Below are positions 57,852-64,000 of a stretch of DNA of 64,000 nucleotides, one piece after another. Position 1 is the first letter of the stretch; each line of letters opens with the position of its first letter. The notes under the pieces were generated by a model. That model did no database searches and was not told the DNA's origin. It saw only the letters and a list, made by a program, of their open reading frames with translations. Made by a program: the position numbers and the translations under genes. The stretch lies in contig NW_003314356.1 of NCBI RefSeq assembly GCF_000143415.4, forward strand, positions 169,462 through 233,461. Reading direction: 5' to 3'. Source of the DNA: Selaginella moellendorffii (taxonomy: Eukaryota; Streptophyta; Lycopodiopsida; Selaginellales; Selaginellaceae).

Positions 57852-60800
57852 TTGTTAGATCAACTAAAGATTCCAACTTTTTTTGGTGATGATGGTGTGG
57901 ACAAGTGTCTCGCTTGGTTAGCCAATGTGAAGAAGTTCTTAGCTACTAGGGAAACTCTAGATATAAAGGCTTTAGTGGGTATTCCAATGGTTTTGTGTAA
58001 TACGGGTCTTCGGTGGTGGAATTGGCTTAAGGAGTTTTGTGTTGCAGATAAAAAACCATTAGTGTTTACCATAGATGACTTTGAATTTGCTTTTCATTTA
58101 CATTTTGCTCCTCACTACGACATGAAGAATGTTCACATAGAACTTTGACATTTCCAATAAGGGAAAATGAAGCTCAGGGACTGTATTGAGAAGCTTACTT
58201 GCTTGGTTAGCTGTGTTCCACGATCCAGATTAGAACAAGTCTTACTTTATTGATTGCCTTCATAGTGAGAGCATGTGGCAATACTTGCGTCATTCTCAAC
58301 CTACAAAGAGTTTGGAGGAGCTCTTTGATATAGCTCGTTGACTTAACAATGTCAAACACAAGTCTCACAAGCATTTGAGGAGTCCTTATGTCAAGAATTA
58401 TTGTGATGATTGTCGTGGACACAAGGATGAAAACAAGAATCACAAGTTGAAGTCTATGGTGACTACTTTGAATGCAAGTCAAAGAAGCAAAAGTTCTTTA
58501 TGAAGAATTATAGATAGGGTTGTCATCATTGCGGTGAGTTTGAACACTACAAGGCTGATTGTCCACAGTTGAAGAATAAATGGCAGGAGAAAAAGAATGG
58601 CCAATCTTCTACTGATAGTAAATTAGATACTAAGAAGTTGTAAACTTTGTAGCGTGAGGATGATGGAGATGACTATTCAAGCCAGAGGAAGAGGCTTTTG
58701 ATTATTGTTCATCAACTCAACTATGTGTGGAACAAGATGGAGCTCAAGGACACTCGTGAATTGGCTTTAATGTTGGAGGGTATGTTTTGTGGCAATCTAG
58801 TGCAGATTTTATTGGATAATAGGAGTGATGACAACTTTCTTTTGATAAAGTTTGTTTAGGAGCATGACCTGGTGACACAAGGAGTTTTTCCATACACAGT
58901 GGAAGGTGTAGCTACCTTTGCTTAGCATTTCAATGCTTGTGTTGAGGGTCTAGAAGTGTTGGTTGGAAAAACCACACTTGTGGAAACTTTTTATCTTGAG
59001 GATATCCATCGTGTGGATTTCATTTTTGGGATGCCATGGTTGGTAAAAGTGGATCCAGATATAAAGTGAAGTATTAAGTGTGTCTCATTAGAGTATGGTG
59101 GCATTAAAAATGTGAGGTTTGGAGAGGGAGTTCAACCTTTAGTTGTTATGCTCTCTACTACATCTTTAAAATGGACTTGTTGTAATAAAAAAACACTTTT
59201 AAGTTACTTGTTGTTTGTTTGCGACTTGAGGGACCAAGGCACATGTGGGGGAGAAGTAGTAGTACGGGATGTACTTGATGATTTTTCTGATGTTTTTCTA
59301 TTTGAACTTCGTCATGGGTTGCCTCCATTATGAGGTGTAGAGTACGAGATTATATTGGAGCTGGAGACATGGCCAATTTATTGGTGTCTATTCCAATTGA
59401 GTTATGCAGAGGAATAAGAAGTTCAACGACAAGTCAAGGAATTATTTGAGTTTGGATTTATTCATCCAAGTAAGTCTTTTTTTGGTGCTCCGGTCTTACT
59501 TGTGAAGAAGGACGGTTCAAATGTGGATATGTATTGACTACCATACCTTGAACAAGAAGATAGTGAAAGATAATATACTAATGCCGCATGTGGATTCATT
59601 TGAGTAAGGTGGTCAGCAAGTTTGGGTAGTTGGTTGAGCATGCTCAAGCTCAAGATGCTAAGGTGGTCTCTTTGTGAGCCCAGATGGAAGCACCTTTCTT
59701 ATTGGTGGATGGGATTTTTTACTACAATGGCTGTGTATATTTGCTATGGGTGGATGCATTAATTACTCAAGTTTTATTCCACTATCATGATCACCTAGAG
59801 GTTGGTCATTTTGAGGGGAAGAAGATGTATGAGTTGATTAAGTGCAATTTTTATTGGAATATGAAGGCTAATATCCTCGAGTATTGTAAATCATGCGAGC
59901 TTTGTCAGTGGGTTAAGGTGTTACAGGAGAAGCTAGGGGGACTTTTGAAACCTTTACCTATTCTTTAGAGCCATTGGTGTAGTATCTTTATGAACTTCAT
60001 CACTTTGCCACGAACACAAAGGCAAAAGGAGCAAGTATAGGTCATAGTGGATTGATTAACGAAGTATGTATAATTGTTGGCTCTTTAGAAGATTATTACC
60101 GCCTTAAACTAGGTTGCAGTATATTTAAAGAAGGTTTTTCCTAATTTTGGTTTGCTGAAGGACATTATTAGTGATCGAGATTCAAAGTTCACTAGTGGAT
60201 TTTAGAAGAGCTTTTTAAAGGATATGCAAATGATTTTGAAACTCTCGAGTGGAGATCATCCTTAGATGAATGGGCAAACCGAGCATGTGAATCAAGTGGT
60301 GAAGGATATACTATGCTATAGCATTGGTCAAAGGCAAGGATAGTGGGATCTATATCTTCTATTGGTGCAATTTATTTATAACAATAGCCAATACAATGGA
60401 ACAAAACTAAATGCTTACTTTGCCATATTTGGAAGGCATCCTAGAATAATGGTGGAGTTAGGATTACATTTGAGTAAAGATGTTTAAGATAAGCTTGATT
60501 TTGAGGCAACTGATCTAGTGTAGTGCACCCTATCTCTCTCCCCTTAAGCTAACTGGAAAAGGGGAAACTGCTTGATGAGAGAGCCTTTAGTGGCTATTTT
60601 ATCCCCATTTATCCCCTAAGGTTCCAAGGATCTATGGTGACAATATATCCAAATCTCATCCCATGATCACATGTGTTACATTCACCCTCCTTTTAGAGAT
60701 GTTAATGTCCTCATTGACTATTGATTAACAACCCTTACTGAGCCAAGGGGAACCAACACCTCTATTTCTGCACTCAATCTATGAATCCTTCCATTGTGTA

Positions 60801-61579
60801 AACTAGCTATTCCATGTGAGGCAACTAATCATCCACCCGTACTACAATCCCACGGTGGATACCTTTGTCTATGGATACTCCACACAAGAGGAAGGATGTA
60901 CGTATGGATGTCCAATACGTACGATTTCTAATTTTAGGAGTAGGAATATATCTTGCTCAAGAGTATATTATATTTTTAAGTAGCCACTAATGAATGGGAA
61001 TCGAACTTGTGCCATTTGCTCCTATACCATATGTAGCACACCCTATCTCTTTCCCCTTAAACCAACTAAAAAAGGGGAAATTGCTTGATGAGAGAGCCCT
61101 TAATGGCTATTTTATCCACATTTATCTCCCAAGGTTTCAAGGATCCACGGTGACAGTATATTCAAATCTCATCCCATGATCACACGTGCTACATCTAGCC
61201 ACAGAACTTGGTGGTGTGCAAATGAAATTTGTAGACAGCTCAAGATAGAGTAAAAAAGTTTACTAATGAGCATCATCAATTCTGGGAATATAAGGTGGGT
61301 GATTTTATTTTTGTGTGAGTGATCTTTCTGTCAAGTGAGTAGCGGAACACCTTGGTGTCTTTATGGAATGGGAAGAGTGATAAACTTTCTCATCGGTATG
61401 CTGGTCCATATGAAGTGTTGGAGCGCATTGGTAAGGTGTCTTATCGGGTGCAACTGCTAGCTGGGGTGAAAATTCATTTAGTAGTTTATATCAGCCAATT
61501 GAAAGGTGTACTATCTCAAAGTGATGGACCCAATACCTCCTTGATGTATATGAATATGGGAGATGGACCAAGAGCTTGA
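57852..61579 (+). pseudogene. Ty3/gypsy gag-pol, decayed, TRIM inserted in integrase
   Basis: gag at 57852-58148 (MLDQLKIPTFFGDDGVD, WWNWLKEF). Zinc knuckle at about 58523-58570 (CHHCGEFEHYKADC, intact CCHC). Protease at 58760-59070 with the active-site triad changed (LLDNRSDD). RT fingers at 59270-59610 (FGAPVLLVKKDGS, CIDYHTLNKK). The frame then passes directly to the pre-integrase, so the RT palm (YxDD) and RNase H are deleted. Integrase: zinc finger 59780-59930 (HYHDHLEVGHF, CKSCELCQ), core 60150-60510 (ISDRDSKFTSGF; MNGQTEHVNQ), and C-terminus 61352-61579 ([18 protein letters not shown]). There are many stops. Same family as the 275-1400 fragment. LTRs could not be delimited. Confidence 0.85.
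60519..61193 (+). mobile_element. TRIM (675 bp) with 162-bp terminal repeats and TSD TCTAG
   Basis: Direct terminal repeats at 60519-60680 and 61032-61193 start TGTAG(T/C)(G/A)CACCCT and end TG(T/C)TACA. TSD TCTAG lies at 60514-60518 and 61194-61198. The interior is 351 bp and non-coding; part of it recurs at about 37355-37410. The element splits the gypsy integrase frame: ...FEATDL upstream and ATELGG downstream. Confidence 0.93.
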
Positions 61580-62100
61580 GCAGGGTTCCTCAAAAAGGGT
61601 GATCACTAGTACAATTCATCCTTAAGACAACGACTTTGTTAGAGGGGAAGAATTATTAGGCACCAACTTTGACCACATGGTCAACATCAGTCAAATGGAC
61701 ACTCAAGGGTACATTAAGGCATGTTAGGGTAAGGAACTTAACTACTCTAGGGTTCACAGTGGAGTGGTGGCACAGTGGAGCTTTTGAGATACCTTGGGGG
61801 TGGTTGGGTGGTGAGGAACCTCAAGAGAAGGTATAGTGTAGTTTAGGAAGATTAGATCTTCATCTTTTTACGCTAGATCATAACAGTTGACAACTCAATG
61901 TGCTCTCTAAAGACAACTTTAAGATAGGATGGCACTATTGTGCTTATGGGATGAAATTTGTTTACAGTATTAACTGGAGAGAGCCTCTTGAAGCTCCAAA
62001 AGCTTATTGAGCAAGCAATATGTGCCCTTCATTGTCAACAACATAATGTAAGGAATCAACTCCTCGAGGTGTCGAAGGCTAAAGGATCCCTGAAAGCAGG
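61580..62100. other. Gypsy 3' flank, no gene seen
   Basis: Follows the end of integrase. AGAGGGGAAGAA at about 61640 could be a polypurine tract, but no LTR pair was found. Nothing else is recognised. Confidence 0.4.
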
Positions 62101-62239
62101 ACCAATCAGATGAGACCAAGTCTGAGACCGATTCTAAGACCAAGTTCGAGACCGAGTTCGAGATTGAGTCCAAGGTCAAGTCCAAGACTGAGTCTAAATA
62201 CTAATACAAGTAATGACGTGAAAGCCCAAAACATGTCTA

Positions 62240-62680
62240 CCAAGGGGGGGGGGGGGGGGCCTAAGGGGTTCCCAAAATTTAAAAGGGGAAAAAAGGGCCA
62301 AATACCAATCTTGAAAAAACCCCCTAAGGGGGGCCCCAAATTATTTGGGGGTAAAAACGGGGGCCAAAGGCCCTTGGGGGGAATGAGCCAGGACCCCAGT
62401 GGGGCCCGAAGGGCCCCCCCAGGAAAGGGTTAAAAAGAACCCCCCCCCCCCGAAGGGAAAACAAATGGGGGGCCCCTGGGCCCAGGGGAGGGGGGCCCCC
62501 CCTGAAAACCCTAAGGGCCCTTGGGCCCCCCCCCTTTTAGGGGGTTGGGCCCTCCCCTTTGGAAGGAAAAGGGGGAATAAGGGTACCCATACCCAGCTGT
62601 TAGGCCCCGGGGTTTCCCCCCCATGGCCCCAAAAAAGGGGTGGCTCCAAAGGTTGGGAATTAAAGGGGCCAAAGAACAAA
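62240..62680 (+). other. Probable low-quality read tail duplicating 62781-63200
   Basis: The sequence follows the same order as the clean sequence after the gap but with inflated G and C runs: GGGGCCCGAAGGGCCCCCC against TGGTGCCGGAAGGGCCACCC, and TTTTAGGGGGTTGGGCCC against TTTTTAGGGGCTTGGGCC. It begins right after the long G-run, where Sanger traces commonly degrade. It is not credible as genomic sequence. Confidence 0.8.
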
Positions 62681-62780
62681 NNNNNNNNNNNNNNNNNNNN
62701 NNNNNNNNNNNNNNNNNNNNNNNNNNNNNNNNNNNNNNNNNNNNNNNNNNNNNNNNNNNNNNNNNNNNNNNNNNNNNNNN
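62681..62780. other. Assembly gap (100 N)
   Basis: Run of N. Two open frames that appear to cross it are meaningless. Confidence 1.
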
Positions 62781-63498
62781 GTATAGTAGGGATAATAAGG
62801 TCTAAGTACTAGTCTTGAAGAAACTCTCTAGTGGTGCTCCAAATTGATTTGAGGTTAAGACTGGGGTCAAAGGGCCTTGGGTGGGAGTGAGCATGGACTC
62901 AAGTGGTGCCGGAAGGGCCACCCAAGGAAGTGCTTAAAAGTAACTCCCACTCCCGGAAGGGAAATCAATTGTGGTGCTCTTGGCTCATGTGGAGTGGTGC
63001 CCCACTTGAGTACCTTATGGCTCATTGGTCCTCACCCTTTTTAGGGGCTTGGGCCTTCCCTTTGGGATGGAAGTGGGGGAGTAGGGGTACCTATACCGAG
63101 CTGTTAGGCCATGGTGTTTCCCCCCAGTGTCCCAAAGCAAGTGTTGCATCTAAGGCTTGGGATTTAGAGGGTCTAATGATCAAGTCTTGTTGTACCAATG
63201 AATGTTAAAAATTTGGAGGCTTAGTGTGCTTGGTTACTTGTGTCTGCAGGGAGTGTAGCCGAACCTTAAATCTAGTATAACCCAAGGAGAGGGATTGAGA
63301 GAGAACTTGGGAATCCGTGGATGGATGGCTAACACTCCATTGCTTATGCAGTGAGTTGCTGAAACCAAATAAGACTAAGTAGGTGCTAGTACAATAAGTA
63401 GGAACTTTGGCGAGGGAATTTAACTAAAGCCAAGGCCATGATGGTCGAATAAACAAGGTAAGCTAGCAAATTGGAAAGGAAAAATTTATGGTTTACAC

Positions 63499-64000
63499 AT
63501 AAAAACATGCCTTGTGAGGTGATCTGTGCAGTATATGATCATTCTTTTTACCGAGATGAGAAGGGTAAGCAATGTTTACTTCCTCTTTGTCATGTTTTCT
63601 TGTTGATATTGGTTTTTCTAATATGACAATTCATGTTTCTAACTAGCCTCTACATGTTATATGGGAAAGACTCCAGTCTTGAACAAAGCCTTGAAGGTAA
63701 AAGCCATATACATTGTCCTACACAGCTTTGTGACATTTTCCCATTTTCAAGTGAGGTGAAAGCTCATCAAGCTTATCCAGGATGTTATCAACCAATGAAG
63801 AGCTTTCAGAAAGCCGTAGAAAACATTGTTGCTCATGGATCAGCTGGATGACAAAGAAGAGGCTTTGGAAGATGCTCAAATCATAGACATGCTCAACATG
63901 TACATGAATACTGGTCACAACTTGATGGCTCATGTCATCATGTGGCTCATGATTACCTAAAGAAAAATCCTGATGTGCTCAAGGTAAACCTTTGCAGTTT
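63499..64000 (+). other. Possible exons of an unrecognised gene
   Basis: 63540-63566 could end at a donor (GAAGGGTAAGC), with an acceptor at about 63647 (TTTCTAACTAG) and an open stretch to a GAAGGTAAAA donor near 63700. 63900-63985 reads SCHHVAHDYLKKNPDVLK before GGTAAACC. The frames are short and I recognise no family. Confidence 0.3.

Larger units (their letters stand above)
62101..63498 (+). repeat. Family B LTR, plus orientation, containing gap and corrupted sequence
   Basis: 62110-62210 is the GAGACC/GAGTCC tract, followed by CTAATACAAG, GTGAAAGCCCAAA and a long G-run (about 62246-62259). After the gap, 62781-63498 is clean and ends GGAAAAATTTATGGTTTACA, similar to the family A end. 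It contains, unbroken, the site where element C inserted in the other copy (GGGTGGGAGTGAGCATGG, about 62890). Confidence 0.75.

Noticed and set aside
62399-62812. Two frames reading through the N gap
   Set aside because: They lie in corrupted sequence and undefined bases.

Overview
The window reads as nuclear DNA of a land plant and is almost entirely accessory: nested LTR retrotransposons (several non-coding), a hAT relic, two solo LTRs, a TRIM, one 13 kb DNA transposon with an unusual gene set, and a truncated aldehyde dehydrogenase gene. The inferred introns are very short (about 38-91 bp) and a Cassandra-type 5S-bearing LTR is present, which fits a vascular plant with compact introns. A lycophyte such as Selaginella is my best guess, but that is inference. 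A 100-N gap with a corrupted duplicate beside it suggests a Sanger-era assembly.

Layout. 0.3-1.4 kb: Ty3/gypsy gag-protease relic. 2.28-10.52 kb: an old LTR (family B, minus orientation) split by a complete non-coding LTR element (family C, 2871-10131, TSD CTCAC). 10.74-26.9 kb: two head-to-tail family A LTR elements, each with a non-coding internal region of about 4.2 kb. A hAT element (18828-20699, TSD TGAGGAAG) sits in an LTR of the second. 26.9-27.5 kb: gypsy RT/RNase H relic. 27.65-36.1 kb: an inverted repeat whose right arm carries a solo family A LTR (TSD ATTAT) and a Cassandra-like solo LTR (TSD AATTT). Between the arms lies the 3' part of an ALDH gene (31.8-32.7 kb). 36.1-39.85 kb: AT-rich, little recognisable.

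39858-52931 is the most interesting part. It is bounded by 24-bp inverted repeats and holds two divergent multi-exon genes. The minus-strand gene encodes a DUF7869-like DDE transposase. The plus-strand gene, assembled here from ten short-intron exons, has a ParB/Srx-like region, then a permuted (beta-class order) DNA-methyltransferase-like region, a charged linker and an FCP1-like HAD domain. About 30 copies of a 22-bp palindrome (core GGCRTGNGGCCNCAYGCC) are scattered through introns, exons, promoters and directly after stop codons, and I see none elsewhere in the window. My inference is a self-marking transposon: an element-encoded DNA-binding/modifying protein acting on element-wide palindromes. 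Both genes carry nonsense changes, so this copy is decaying.

52.9-54.2 kb: gypsy (Tat-like) integrase with its catalytic triad. 55.6-57.6 kb: a second, heavily decayed methyltransferase-like relic. 57.85-61.58 kb: a decayed gypsy element with a perfect-TSD TRIM (60519-61193) in its integrase. 62.1-63.5 kb: a family B LTR with the gap and the artefact. 63.5-64 kb: possible exons of an unrecognised gene.
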